A stretch of DNA of 52,116 nucleotides from Rikenellaceae bacterium (lineage in GTDB: Bacteria > Bacteroidota > Bacteroidia > Bacteroidales > UBA932). The stretch spans positions 1 to 52,116 of the forward strand of contig JAAZIW010000004.1 in the NCBI GenBank assembly GCA_012800665.1, in the 5' to 3' direction. The translations under genes were made by a program, and so were the position numbers. Under the pieces are notes generated by a model. That model saw nothing but the letters and a program-made list of their open reading frames with translations. It was not told the DNA's origin and did not search any database. Every line of letters starts with the position of its first letter. Positions within the stretch are counted from its first letter, which is position 1. Shown piece after piece: positions 1 to 7,999 of the stretch.

Positions 1-5
1 ATAAT

Positions 6-692
6 ATGAAAATAACAAAACACACTGTAACCTCACTTGCCTATGAGTTGAAAGTAGAGGGTAAACTTGCCGACAAGGCCGATGAGCAGCAGCCTTTGGA
101 ATACATACATGGCACGAACATGCTTATTCCCCGCTTCGAGGAAGAGCTTGAGGGGAAAGAGGCCGGGGATGATTTTGATTTCACCCTTAGCCCCGAAGAG
201 GGTTACGGCCCCTATAAAATGGAATACAAATTTGATATATCCAAAGATGCCTTTATGGTAAACGGCGAGTTGCAGGAGCAGTTTCTGCAAGTCGGCAATA
301 TTGTTCCCATGCTTGATGGCAACGGCAATGTGGTGCGCGGGCTTGTAGCTGCGATAGGAGAAGATAAGGTTACTATGGACTTCAATCACCCTATGGCGGG
401 TAAAACCCTGCATTTCACGGGCACTGTGCTGGCAGTTCGCGAAGCCACTGAAGAGGAACTGGAGAATGGCCTGCACGGCGAATATCTGCCTCAGGAGGAA
501 TGCGGCCATAAATGCCACCACTGCCATGGCGATTGCGGAGATGAAGAGGAGGAAAAAGAAGATTGCTGCCATGGAGAGAACCGTCGGAACGGCACCTGCG
601 ACAACCATAACGGAGGCTTGGACAAAGAATGCAGTTGCGGCGATGACTGCGATTGCGGATGTAACGAAGGCGAAGAATGCAGTTGCAAATAA
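6..692 (+). CDS. slyD: FKBP-type peptidyl-prolyl cis-trans isomerase, SlyD-like, with Cys/His-rich tail
   Basis: This is a cytoplasmic prolyl isomerase and chaperone of the SlyD group, 228 residues long. The FKBP fold spans about residues 1-150 and carries the insert-in-flap chaperone segment at about 70-130 (GYGPY at 66-70, FNHPMAGK at 126-133). From residue 166 the protein becomes a tail with 14 cysteines and 6 histidines among acidic residues. SlyD tails are known to bind nickel and other divalent metals, and this one is unusually Cys-rich. The ATG lies 5 nt from the window edge, so the promoter is not visible. The start fits the family N-terminus. The glycosyltransferase gene follows after 32 nt on the same strand. 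Confidence 0.93.
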   Translation: MKITKHTVTSLAYELKVEGKLADKADEQQPLEYIHGTNMLIPRFEEELEGKEAGDDFDFTLSPEEGYGPYKMEYKFDISKDAFMVNGELQEQFLQVGNIVPMLDGNGNVVRGLVAAIGEDKVTMDFNHPMAGKTLHFTGTVLAVREATEEELENGLHGEYLPQEECGHKCHHCHGDCGDEEEEKEDCCHGENRRNGTCDNHNGGLDKECSCGDDCDCGCNEGEECSCK

Positions 693-724
693 AAATGTAA
701 TCGCTGAAAGAAACAAAATATAAA

Positions 725-1798
725 ATGCGCGCGGCTGTAGTAATACTTAACTGGAACACTAAGGAGTATCTGAGGAGTTTTCTTCCTCCGCTCCTCAGGA
801 GTCTTGGTAAAGAAGACCGCTTGGTGGTGGCGGACAATGCCTCCACCGACGGCTCCCTTGCCATGATGGCGGAAGAGTTTCCATCGGTGCAAACCATACC
901 CTTGGATAAAAACTACGGCTTTACCGGAGGCTACAACCGCGCCCTTTCGCAGCTCGATGCTGAGTATTTCGTACTCATCAATTCCGATATTTTAGTGGAG
1001 GATGGTTGGCTGGAGCCGCTCATCAGCTATATGGAAGCGCATCCCGAATGCGGACTTTGCGGACCAAAACTGCACGGGCTGGTAAAATCCGCCGATAGCG
1101 GCGAATATATTAAAACCGGCTGTTTCGAATATGCCGGCGCAGCAGGAGGCTTCCTCGATAATTTTGCTTTCCCCTTTTGCAGAGGCCGCGTACTTCAGCG
1201 CGTATGCAAAGACGAAGGACAATACGACACCCCCATGGATGTGCTTTGGTGTTCAGGTTCCTGCCTGATGATACGCAGCAGTGTATGGAAGGCGCTTGGT
1301 GGATTTGATGAAAGATTTTTTGCACATATGGAAGAAATAGACCTCTGCTGGAGGGCGCAATTGGCAGGATGGAAAGTGTGCAATGTTCCTCAAAGCCGTG
1401 TATGGCATCTCGGAGGAGGGACGCTAAGCCCTAAATCCCCATGGAAGTTAGAGCTCAATTACCGCAACAATCTCCTCCTGTTGGATAATAATCTGACCGC
1501 AACCTATCTGGCGGCAGGCGTATCCCTCCAAAAGGCCAAAAGAAAAGCCAAATTCAAAACAGCCATGCGCGTATGCATAGACAATATTACACGCATCATT
1601 TACTTCTTAAGCGGCAAAACAGACTACGCCAAAGCCGTTGGAAAGGCTCACGCAAGCTGGAAAAAGCTGCGCCGTGAAGGCTCCTTAAAGGCGGAAGGAA
1701 TTCCCGTCGGCATCATCCCTATAAACATCATTCCGCATGCCCTAATCAGGCGGAACGGAATATTCACTTATCTCGACAAAAAAATCTTCGGCATATGA
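725..1798 (+). CDS. Family 2 glycosyltransferase, rhamnosyltransferase-like
   Basis: This is a GT-A fold glycosyltransferase of 357 residues, probably transferring a nucleotide-activated sugar to a cell-surface glycan. The N-terminal motif VILNWN (6-11), DNASTD (37-42), the GFTGGYN acceptor loop (65-71) and NSD (86-88, the metal-binding DxD equivalent) are those of the WbbL/rhamnosyltransferase branch of GT2. The EEIDLCWR segment further on is also typical. No membrane segment is evident, so it is probably cytoplasmic or peripheral. Its stop overlaps the trkA start by 4 nt (ATGA), which suggests translational coupling. The donor and acceptor sugars cannot be told from the sequence, and no other polysaccharide genes adjoin it. 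Confidence 0.85.
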   Translation: MRAAVVILNWNTKEYLRSFLPPLLRSLGKEDRLVVADNASTDGSLAMMAEEFPSVQTIPLDKNYGFTGGYNRALSQLDAEYFVLINSDILVEDGWLEPLISYMEAHPECGLCGPKLHGLVKSADSGEYIKTGCFEYAGAAGGFLDNFAFPFCRGRVLQRVCKDEGQYDTPMDVLWCSGSCLMIRSSVWKALGGFDERFFAHMEEIDLCWRAQLAGWKVCNVPQSRVWHLGGGTLSPKSPWKLELNYRNNLLLLDNNLTATYLAAGVSLQKAKRKAKFKTAMRVCIDNITRIIYFLSGKTDYAKAVGKAHASWKKLRREGSLKAEGIPVGIIPINIIPHALIRRNGIFTYLDKKIFGI

Positions 1799-3156
1799 AA
1801 ATAGTCATTCAAGGAGCCGGAGCCGTAGGTTCCCATCTTGCAAAAATGCTAAGGGCGGAGGGCAACGAAATCACCGTCATCGATGACGATTCGCAGCGCC
1901 TTCAAAATTTAGCTTTGAACGCTGACGTCCTTACCATTGAAGGCAGCCCCACAAACATAAGCGTGCTTAAAGATGCTGACACCGGCAGAGCTGATTTATT
2001 TATAGCTGTTTACCCTTCTGCCATGCAGGATATCAACATTGTAGGAGCATTGCTGGCAAAGCATTTGGGAGCGGCGAAGGTGCTTGCGCGCATCAATGAT
2101 GAAGAGTATCTTAAGGCCGAGAACAAACAGCTGTTCAAAGATATGGGCATTGAGCTCATGTTTTATCCCGAAAAAATAGCGGCTGACGAAATAGTGGATC
2201 TGCTGCGCCATGCCGCTTTTACGGAAACCATGGACTTTGCGCACGGAAGATTGCAGATAGGCCTTTTCAAATTGGATGAAAACTCCCCTCTTTTGGATAA
2301 CAAACTCATCGAATTCACCGGCTCGATGACTAAAGAAGATTCTGAAAAATTCAGAATAATTGCTATATCGCGGGGCGAAGATACTATTATCCCAAAGGCG
2401 GATACCGTATTTCAATATGGTGACCTGCTCTTTACCATCAGTAAAAAAGAGGGTATTGAACTGCTGATAAAATACTTCGGCAAAAAGAACATTGCGGTTG
2501 AGAAAGTGATGATAATGGGAGGCAGCAGGATAGCCTCAATGCTGGCTCGCAGCCTTGTAAAATTAGGAATTGGAGTAAAAATCATAGAAATAAAGCTGGA
2601 CCATTGCAGGAAATTGGTTGAGAATTTGCCTGAGGATGTTATAGTGGTGAACGGAGACGGAAGAGACTCTTCTTTCCTTTATGAAGAAGGCATAGAGGGC
2701 TATGATGCCTTTGTGGCGCTTACAGGCGAAGACGAAACAAATATACTCTCATGCGTGGTGGCGAAGAAACTTGGAATTCCGCGCACTATCGCTGAAGTGG
2801 AGAACTTCGAATACAGCCGTCTTGCCGAAGAGATGGGTGTGGACAGCGTAATAAATAAAAAACTCATAACAGCGGGACGTATCTTCAAGTTCACCCTTTC
2901 GGGAAAAGCACGCTTTGTAAAATATATGTCGGGCACCTCGGCACAAATCATAGAATACACCGTCACACCGGGCAGCAGAATAACCAAAAAGCCCCTTAAA
3001 GACCTGGGCTTCCCTTCGGGAGCGATAATCGGAGGGGTGATTAGAAAAAAAGAAGCAATGATTGCCGTAGGCGACACAATAATTGAGCCTCACGACCGCG
3101 TTGCAATATTCACCCTGCCCGACACGATAAAAGAAGTCGACAGATTTTTTAAATAG
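1795..3156 (+). CDS. trkA: Trk potassium uptake regulatory subunit TrkA
   Basis: TrkA is the cytoplasmic NAD(H)/nucleotide-binding ring that gates the TrkH potassium channel. This copy has 453 residues and the usual duplicated RCK layout: a first Rossmann domain with GAGAVG (7-12), a first RCK-C domain at about 150-225, a second Rossmann domain starting with MIMGGSRIA (239-247), and a second RCK-C domain at about 370-453. The length is normal. It overlaps the upstream glycosyltransferase by 4 nt. No trkH follows: the next elements are a terminator and a tRNA on the opposite strand, so the channel partner must be encoded elsewhere. Confidence 0.93.
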   Translation: MKIVIQGAGAVGSHLAKMLRAEGNEITVIDDDSQRLQNLALNADVLTIEGSPTNISVLKDADTGRADLFIAVYPSAMQDINIVGALLAKHLGAAKVLARINDEEYLKAENKQLFKDMGIELMFYPEKIAADEIVDLLRHAAFTETMDFAHGRLQIGLFKLDENSPLLDNKLIEFTGSMTKEDSEKFRIIAISRGEDTIIPKADTVFQYGDLLFTISKKEGIELLIKYFGKKNIAVEKVMIMGGSRIASMLARSLVKLGIGVKIIEIKLDHCRKLVENLPEDVIVVNGDGRDSSFLYEEGIEGYDAFVALTGEDETNILSCVVAKKLGIPRTIAEVENFEYSRLAEEMGVDSVINKKLITAGRIFKFTLSGKARFVKYMSGTSAQIIEYTVTPGSRITKKPLKDLGFPSGAIIGGVIRKKEAMIAVGDTIIEPHDRVAIFTLPDTIKEVDRFFK

Positions 3157-3161
3157 CAAAC

Positions 3162-3193
3162 AAAAAAGGCGGCCGAAAATGGTCACCTTTTTT
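3162..3193. terminator. Bidirectional intrinsic terminator between trkA and tRNA-Arg
   Basis: A-run, GG, a G/C-rich core and CC followed by a T-run form a stem (AAAAAAGG with CCTTTTTT). It ends in T-tracts on both strands, so it can stop both trkA (plus) and rplS/tRNA-Arg (minus) transcripts. Confidence 0.85.
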
Positions 3194-3194
3194 G

Positions 3195-3268
3195 TGATTC
3201 CGCAGGGATTCAAACCCCGAACCTTCTGATCCGTAGTCAGATGCTCTATTCAATTGAGCTACGGAACC
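3195..3268 (-). tRNA. tRNA-Arg (anticodon ACG)
   Basis: The reverse complement folds as a 74-nt cloverleaf. The acceptor stem is GGTTCCG/CGGAATC with one G-T pair, and the discriminator base is A. The D-loop begins TAGCTCAATTG. The anticodon stem TCTGA/TCAGA encloses loop CTACGGA, giving anticodon ACG. The T-arm contains GGTTTGAATCC. CCA is not encoded. It lies 18 nt downstream of rplS without its own recognisable promoter, so it is probably cotranscribed with rplS. Confidence 0.97.
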
Positions 3269-3286
3269 AATGTAAAACCCTTATTA

Positions 3287-3664
3287 CTATGCTTTGGCTT
3301 GCTTGGAGGCTATGGTCTTCTCGCGAATACGAGCCTTCTTGCCTGACAATTTGCGGAGATAGAATATGCGGGCGCGACGAACCTTACCAACCTTGTTTAC
3401 GGTAATGCTGTCAATTGCCGGAGAATGGAAGGGAAAAATCCTTTCTACTCCGATTCCGCCGGAAACCTTTCGCACGGTAAAAGTGCGGGTGAGAGGAGTT
3501 GCACCGCTTATTTGAATAACCACTCCACGGAAATCCTGCAAACGCACTTTATCGCCCTCCCTGATTCTAACGGCAACGGTGATGGTGTCGCCGGCTTTGA
3601 ACTCAGGAAAATTTGCAACGTTCTCGTTTACAAAAGATTGTTCTGCTATTGTAAGTAAATCCAT
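3287..3664 (-). CDS. rplS: 50S ribosomal protein L19
   Basis: L19 sits at the 30S/50S interface of the ribosome. The 125-residue product shows the family core: the PEFKAGDTITVAVRIREG segment near residue 20, FRGVVIQISG, and the RVFPFHSP-like block VERIFPFHSPAIDSI, followed by KVGKVRRARIFYLR. The length is normal for the family, with a short basic C-terminal tail. The gene is transcribed leftward from a strong promoter just downstream of dnaJ, with a leader of about 70 nt that can form alternative hairpins. It is followed by tRNA-Arg and a terminator. Confidence 0.97.
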   Translation of the reverse strand: MDLLTIAEQSFVNENVANFPEFKAGDTITVAVRIREGDKVRLQDFRGVVIQISGATPLTRTFTVRKVSGGIGVERIFPFHSPAIDSITVNKVGKVRRARIFYLRKLSGKKARIREKTIASKQAKA

Positions 3665-3682
3665 AATAAAAAAATCCTATTC

Positions 3683-3720
3683 GCCTCGCAGCGTCATTTA
3701 ACCATTAAAAGAGAGGCTGC
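3683..3720 (-). promoter_or_regulatory. Candidate structured leader of rplS
   Basis: On the minus strand the leader carries GCAGCCTC (plus 3713-3720) and later GCTGCGAGGC (plus 3683-3692). GCAGC can pair with GCTGC, or GCCTC with GAGGC. The two 5-bp helices share bases and are therefore mutually exclusive. This layout is compatible with ribosomal-protein autoregulation, but that function is inferred. Confidence 0.4.
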
Positions 3721-3735
3721 TTTCTTTTTGGGCAG

Positions 3736-3765
3736 CAAAGATATGAATTATTTTTTACTTGACAA
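3736..3765 (-). promoter_or_regulatory. Promoter of rplS
   Basis: Read on the minus strand, a TTG (plus 3763-3765), a 19-nt spacer and TATCTTTG (plus 3736-3743) match the Bacteroidota sigma-ABfr consensus TTG-N19-TAnnTTTG exactly. Confidence 0.8.
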
Positions 3766-3771
3766 ACTTTT

Positions 3772-4959
3772 TTAATTGAAATATTGGCTCTCCTTTTCGA
3801 ACAAAGCCCTGTCTTCACGGCTCGGATTGGGCCGTACAGCATCTGATTTTGCCAGCTGTTCTACAGCCTCTTTATCGGAGCCGCGGAGTTTGCGGGGTAT
3901 CCAAACCAATATCTTTACAAACAAATCGCCTTTGCCATAATTGTTTATACTCGGCAATCCCTGACCCCGCATACGCACAACGGTGCCTGACTGAGTTCCC
4001 GGCTCAATTCTGAGTCTTTGTGACGTACCGATTGCAGGGACATCAATGGTGGTGCCCAATATGGCTTCGGTAATCGAAATCACGCGTGTATAAAACAGAT
4101 TTGCACCCTCACGCTTGAGCTGATTGTGCGGCTTTTCGCTTACTACCACCAATAGGTCTCCGTTTACACCGCCGCGCGGAGCAGAGTTGCCTTCACCGCG
4201 CACGCTTATTTGCATGCCGTCCTCAACGCCGGCAGGAATAGTCACCCGCACTGTCTCCTTGCGCCTTATCACACCGCTTCCATTGCAATTCCTACAGGGA
4301 TTGGTAACTATCTTGCCCTCTCCCCCGCACTGCTGGCAGGTTTCGTTGGTCATAGTTCTGCCGAAGAGTGAATTCACCACTCTTTGCACATAACCGCTGC
4401 CATGGCAGGCAGGACAGGTTTTTACATCCGAAGCATTGGGGGTTCCCATTCCATTGCATTTGGGGCAGGGACGGTTGCGCTCTATAGTGACTTCTTTTGT
4501 ACAGCCGCTTGCTATTTCTTCCAAGATGAGCGATACCCTTGTGCGGATGTCGCGGCCTCGAAGAACCCTTGCACCCTGCTGCCTGGAACCGCCTCCGAAG
4601 AACGATTCAAAACCACCGAAAGAGTCTCCGCCAAAGCCGAAAGCTCCTCCGAAGAGGTCGTTCAGAATATCGTTCAGATTGCCGAAACCCTGACTGAAAT
4701 CAGGCGCAGCCGAAGGATCCACGCCGGCAAAGCCGAATTGGTCGTATTTTGCCCTCTTTTGAGGGTCGCTCAATACCGAATACGCCTCCGAAGCTTCTTT
4801 GAACTTTTCTTCGGCGGTTTTCTTCTCGGCATCGGTACCGGACACCCATTTATCGGGATGCCACTTTATGGCCGCCTTGCGGTAAGCCTGTTTTATATCG
4901 TCTTCGTTAGCACTCTTCTGAATGCCCAAGACCTCATAATAATCTCTTTTTTCTGCCAT
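3772..4959 (-). CDS. dnaJ: Chaperone protein DnaJ
   Basis: DnaJ is the Hsp40 co-chaperone that delivers unfolded clients to DnaK and stimulates its ATPase. The product has 395 residues in the type I layout. The J domain occupies 1-75 with HPD at 34-36. A Gly/Phe-rich region follows at about 75-125. The zinc-finger domain at 165-229 has four CxxCxGxG repeats (CPKCNGMG, CPACHGSG, CQQCGGEG, CRNCNGSG), and then come the C-terminal substrate-binding domains. All zinc ligands and HPD are intact. It lies 5 nt downstream of grpE on the same strand and is surely cotranscribed with it. No dnaK is in the window. Confidence 0.98.
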   Translation of the reverse strand: MAEKRDYYEVLGIQKSANEDDIKQAYRKAAIKWHPDKWVSGTDAEKKTAEEKFKEASEAYSVLSDPQKRAKYDQFGFAGVDPSAAPDFSQGFGNLNDILNDLFGGAFGFGGDSFGGFESFFGGGSRQQGARVLRGRDIRTRVSLILEEIASGCTKEVTIERNRPCPKCNGMGTPNASDVKTCPACHGSGYVQRVVNSLFGRTMTNETCQQCGGEGKIVTNPCRNCNGSGVIRRKETVRVTIPAGVEDGMQISVRGEGNSAPRGGVNGDLLVVVSEKPHNQLKREGANLFYTRVISITEAILGTTIDVPAIGTSQRLRIEPGTQSGTVVRMRGQGLPSINNYGKGDLFVKILVWIPRKLRGSDKEAVEQLAKSDAVRPNPSREDRALFEKESQYFN

Positions 4960-4964
4960 AACTA

Positions 4965-5504
4965 TTATGCTCCAACAACTACTTTAGCATAGCGGAGAAC
5001 TTTTCCGGACAGCAGATATCCTGTTTGCACCACATCCAGCACATTGCCTTTCTGATCTTCTGAGGGTGCGGGAACCTGAGCTACCGCCTCATGGAAATCA
5101 ATATCGAACTTAGCTCCCTTCGCTTCTATAACCTCCAAGCCCTTGGTCTTCAGGTAGCCAAGCAACTTATTATAGATGAGAGCGGTACCTTCCTGAGCCG
5201 CCTTGTCCGACGACTTGGCCAGCAATTCCATTGCGCGCTCGCAATCATCCAAAACAGGAAGCATTCCTTTTATGGTATCTGCCGAAGCGGTGGATATAAG
5301 CTCGAGTCTCTCCTCTGCAGAGCGACGGCGGAATGTCTCGAATTCGGCCATCAGACGCAGATAATCATTATGCTCTGACGACAATTTGTCAGTAAGTTCA
5401 TCTACCTTTTTTTGGAGTTCCTGCTCTTTGCAAGGCTTTTTTTCTTTATGTCCTTTTTCAGGCTCAGACTTATTATCTTTTTTCTTCTTTATTTCTTCCG
5501 CCAT
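4965..5504 (-). CDS. grpE: Nucleotide exchange factor GrpE
   Basis: GrpE releases ADP from DnaK and so resets the chaperone cycle. The 179-residue product has a charged Lys/Glu-rich N-terminal segment (1-35), then a long heptad-rich helix for dimerisation (about 35-100, with LMAEFETFRRR). The C-terminal beta domain contains FDIDFHEAV and the family end VLRYAKVVV. Length and layout are normal. It is the first gene of a grpE-dnaJ operon and has a -7 element 25 nt upstream of its ATG. No CIRCE-type inverted repeat was found in the short intergenic region upstream. Confidence 0.97.
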   Translation of the reverse strand: MAEEIKKKKDNKSEPEKGHKEKKPCKEQELQKKVDELTDKLSSEHNDYLRLMAEFETFRRRSAEERLELISTASADTIKGMLPVLDDCERAMELLAKSSDKAAQEGTALIYNKLLGYLKTKGLEVIEAKGAKFDIDFHEAVAQVPAPSEDQKGNVLDVVQTGYLLSGKVLRYAKVVVGA

Positions 5505-5529
5505 AATATCTTTAGTTTCAAATCAATTG

Positions 5530-5537
5530 CAAATATA
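5530..5537 (-). promoter_or_regulatory. -7 element upstream of grpE
   Basis: TATATTTG on the minus strand, 25 nt before the grpE ATG. No good TTG sits at the ideal distance. Confidence 0.55.
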
Positions 5538-5587
5538 GCAAAACTTCTGCCATAGGGTAAAGTTGACAAAAAGTCAAAAGAAATATT

Positions 5588-5595
5588 TATATTCG
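5588..5595 (+). promoter_or_regulatory. Possible -7 element for the 5616 lipoprotein gene
   Basis: TATATTCG departs from TAnnTTTG at one position. It lies 20 nt before the ATG at 5616, with TTG 22 nt upstream. Confidence 0.4.
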
Positions 5596-5615
5596 TAGAA
5601 TTGAAAAAAGAATTT

Positions 5616-6341
5616 ATGAAAAGCAGACATTTTCTCCTTATCCTTGCGGCCGCATTCTCATTATGGGCTTGTACCGGCGATATATTGCCGGAGGGCTCCT
5701 CACGCATCTACAAAAATACTGACGGCTCCGAACCTGTCATCGGTGAAACCTTAAGAAGCAGCGAGTCAAACCAGAATGCCGTCTATGTCAGCGCAGGCAC
5801 TCTTAATGTATATGACTGCATAATCAGAAAAAGCGGAGACGGCAGTTCGCTTGCCGGAGGTTCAAATGCCGCTGTGCTCGTTACAGGCACAGGCTGGCTT
5901 GTAATGAAGGGCAGCAGCTCTGTTTCCGGTGCAAGTTTCGCTCCGGCGCTTGCCGTAACAGGAGGTAAGGCAGGCAGCGCTATGAAAATCTCAAGCAGCA
6001 TACTATCCGCCACCGGCACTGACTCCCCTGCCATCTATATGGAAAAGGGTGAGATAATTATGGATGAAGGACAAATATCCACCGGAGGAAATGTTGCCGC
6101 TATAATGGTGCCCAAAGGAGCCGCCGCAACACTGACGCTCAATGGAGTGATTTGCGAATGCCCGATACTTGCCGAAGTAGGCGGTACGCTCAATCTCAAA
6201 CTCGGGCAATACGGCTCATCCGAAATAAAATATACAGGTTCAATACAAATCCTGGAAGGAGGCAAAGTGGTATTGGAAGATCCCTATAAAATCTGGAAAG
6301 GAGCTACAAGCGGTTCGGGGAAACTTGAAAGAATAAATTAG
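5616..6341 (+). CDS. Predicted lipoprotein with beta-helix-like repeats, function unknown
   Basis: I do not recognise a named family. From the ATG at 5616 the product has 241 residues; an in-frame TTG at 5601 is less likely to be used. A hydrophobic signal peptide ends in a lipobox-like LWAC (Cys19), so it is probably a lipidated envelope protein. The mature part is rich in Gly, Ser, Ala and Val. It repeats a pattern of short strands and turns (for example NAVYVSAGTLNVYDC, AAVLVTGTGWLVMKG, AIYMEKGEIIMDEG, LTLNGVIC) typical of right-handed parallel beta-helices with about 20-25 residues per turn. It is convergent with recN, with only 8 nt between the stops. Confidence 0.7.
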   Translation: MKSRHFLLILAAAFSLWACTGDILPEGSSRIYKNTDGSEPVIGETLRSSESNQNAVYVSAGTLNVYDCIIRKSGDGSSLAGGSNAAVLVTGTGWLVMKGSSSVSGASFAPALAVTGGKAGSAMKISSSILSATGTDSPAIYMEKGEIIMDEGQISTGGNVAAIMVPKGAAATLTLNGVICECPILAEVGGTLNLKLGQYGSSEIKYTGSIQILEGGKVVLEDPYKIWKGATSGSGKLERIN

Positions 6342-6349
6342 TCCCCTAA

Positions 6350-7993
6350 TCAGCCCAACAGAGCCTTTGCGTTGGCTACCGCCTCAGGAATAATCCGCTC
6401 GCCGGAAAGCAGGCGGGCGATTTCCATTATACGCTCCTCCCCTTCCACACGGCGTATTCCCGTAGTGTCCTGAAATTTTTCCACGACAAAGTGGGCATCG
6501 CCCTTTGCCGCCACCTGAGGAAGATGGGTTATTGCCAAAACCTGCATATTGCTTCCCATATCGCAAATCATACGCCCCATAGCATCGGCGGCGCTGCCCG
6601 AAACACCGGTGTCAATTTCATCGAAAATCATTGTGGGCATGCCTGTAAAGCGGGCCATCTGGGCTTTGAGACTCAGCATTATGCGGGAAATCTCACCGCC
6701 GCTGGCGCATTTGGCCACATCTACGGGATTTTTTCCTGTGGCAGAGAAGGCGAAAAGCACGGAATCCGCTCCCGTAGGACCGCCATCCACTGCTATCACC
6801 TGCACCTCGAATACGGCACGCTCGAGTTCGAGGAATTTCAGACTCGACAATATGGCCTCTGCAAGCTTAGGGGCTGTCTCCGAGCGGGAATCATGAAGTT
6901 CTTTGCTCACCTTGGAATATGCTGAAGAGCATTCTGCGATTCCGGCATTCAATTCTTCCAGCTCGTTTTCGAGGACTGAGGAGTCGAAAAGCCGTGCGGA
7001 ATACTCTTCGCGTTTGGAAATCAGCTCTGCCTCGGTGCGGCAGCCGAATTTTTGAAAAAGCGAATAAATAAGCCCCATGCGCTCCTCCACCTGCTCTAAT
7101 CTATCCCCCGATACATCCACCTTTTCGGCTTCTCTTTCTATTGTGTCGCGGACATCCCCCAATTCTATCCTTGAAGATTCTATACGCTCCGAAAGTTCTT
7201 TCAGACTCGGAACAAATGCGCTTATCTTATCAAGAAGCCTCGATGCTTCCCTGAGCGCACCGTCCAAAGTCTGCTCCTCCCCCGATTCGAATAAGGCAAG
7301 GGCTGTTACAAGCGAAGATTTTATTTCATCGGCATTGGACAGGCGTTTTTGTTCTTCATCCAACTCCTCCATCTCCCCATCCCTCAATTTTGCGCTGTCA
7401 AGCTGGACAAACTGAGCCTGATTATAGTCGAAGTCCCTCTTCAAACTCTCAAGTTCTTTTTCTGCTTTGGACTTGCGGGAGCGCAAATCCTGCAATTCAC
7501 GCCACAATTCGCCGCATTTGCGCAAATGCTCCGAATTCCCGGCAAAAAGGTCGAGAACTCTCAGCTGATAGCGCTTGTCGGAGAGTATGAGTTTGTTGTG
7601 TTGGGAATGAATATCTATCAAAAGCTCGGCGCATTTTGCCAGCACGGGCAGATTCACAGGGCAATCATTTACGAAAGAACGGGAACGGCCGGTAGAATAA
7701 AGAATCCTTCGGATTATCAGACTGCCGTCTTCCACCCACTCCACCTCGTTTTCTTCCAAAAGAGACTTAAGCGACTCATCAGCATTCTCAAACTCCCCTT
7801 CTACTATACAGCTTTCCGCTCCGGACGATACTAAAGAGGCATCGCCCTTGGCTCCTGTGAGCAAGCTGAGAGCGCCCAAAAGAATACTTTTGCCCGCTCC
7901 GGTCTGACCGGTAATAATGGCAAGACCCTCTGGAAAAGACACATCCAAAGAGTCTATAAGCACGTAATTACTTATGTGTAGCGAGCGGAGCAA
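6350..7993 (-). CDS. recN: DNA repair protein RecN
   Basis: RecN is an SMC-like ATPase acting in double-strand break repair. The 547-residue product begins with the ATPase head MLRSLHISNYVLID and Walker A GQTGAGKS (29-36). A central coiled coil rich in Glu, Leu, Lys and Arg follows (about 160-370). The C-terminal half carries the ABC signature SGGEISRIMLSLK, Walker B MIFDEIDTGVSG and the H-loop region ITHLPQVAAKGD. All nucleotide-binding motifs are present and the length is normal. It lies 6 nt downstream of rpoZ and belongs to the bamD-rpoZ-recN run. In many Bacteroidales coaBC lies between rpoZ and recN; it is absent here. Confidence 0.96.
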   Translation of the reverse strand: MLRSLHISNYVLIDSLDVSFPEGLAIITGQTGAGKSILLGALSLLTGAKGDASLVSSGAESCIVEGEFENADESLKSLLEENEVEWVEDGSLIIRRILYSTGRSRSFVNDCPVNLPVLAKCAELLIDIHSQHNKLILSDKRYQLRVLDLFAGNSEHLRKCGELWRELQDLRSRKSKAEKELESLKRDFDYNQAQFVQLDSAKLRDGEMEELDEEQKRLSNADEIKSSLVTALALFESGEEQTLDGALREASRLLDKISAFVPSLKELSERIESSRIELGDVRDTIEREAEKVDVSGDRLEQVEERMGLIYSLFQKFGCRTEAELISKREEYSARLFDSSVLENELEELNAGIAECSSAYSKVSKELHDSRSETAPKLAEAILSSLKFLELERAVFEVQVIAVDGGPTGADSVLFAFSATGKNPVDVAKCASGGEISRIMLSLKAQMARFTGMPTMIFDEIDTGVSGSAADAMGRMICDMGSNMQVLAITHLPQVAAKGDAHFVVEKFQDTTGIRRVEGEERIMEIARLLSGERIIPEAVANAKALLG

Positions 7994-7999
7994 GGAACG

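Noticed and set aside
33..716. Long open frame antisense to slyD (227 codons)
   Set aside because: It mirrors the slyD tail, has a hydrophobic low-complexity composition and no family features. slyD is clearly the coding strand.
415..897. Overlapping minus-strand frames at the slyD/glycosyltransferase junction
   Set aside because: Cysteine- and arginine-rich shadow translations with no start context, lying antisense to two well-supported genes.
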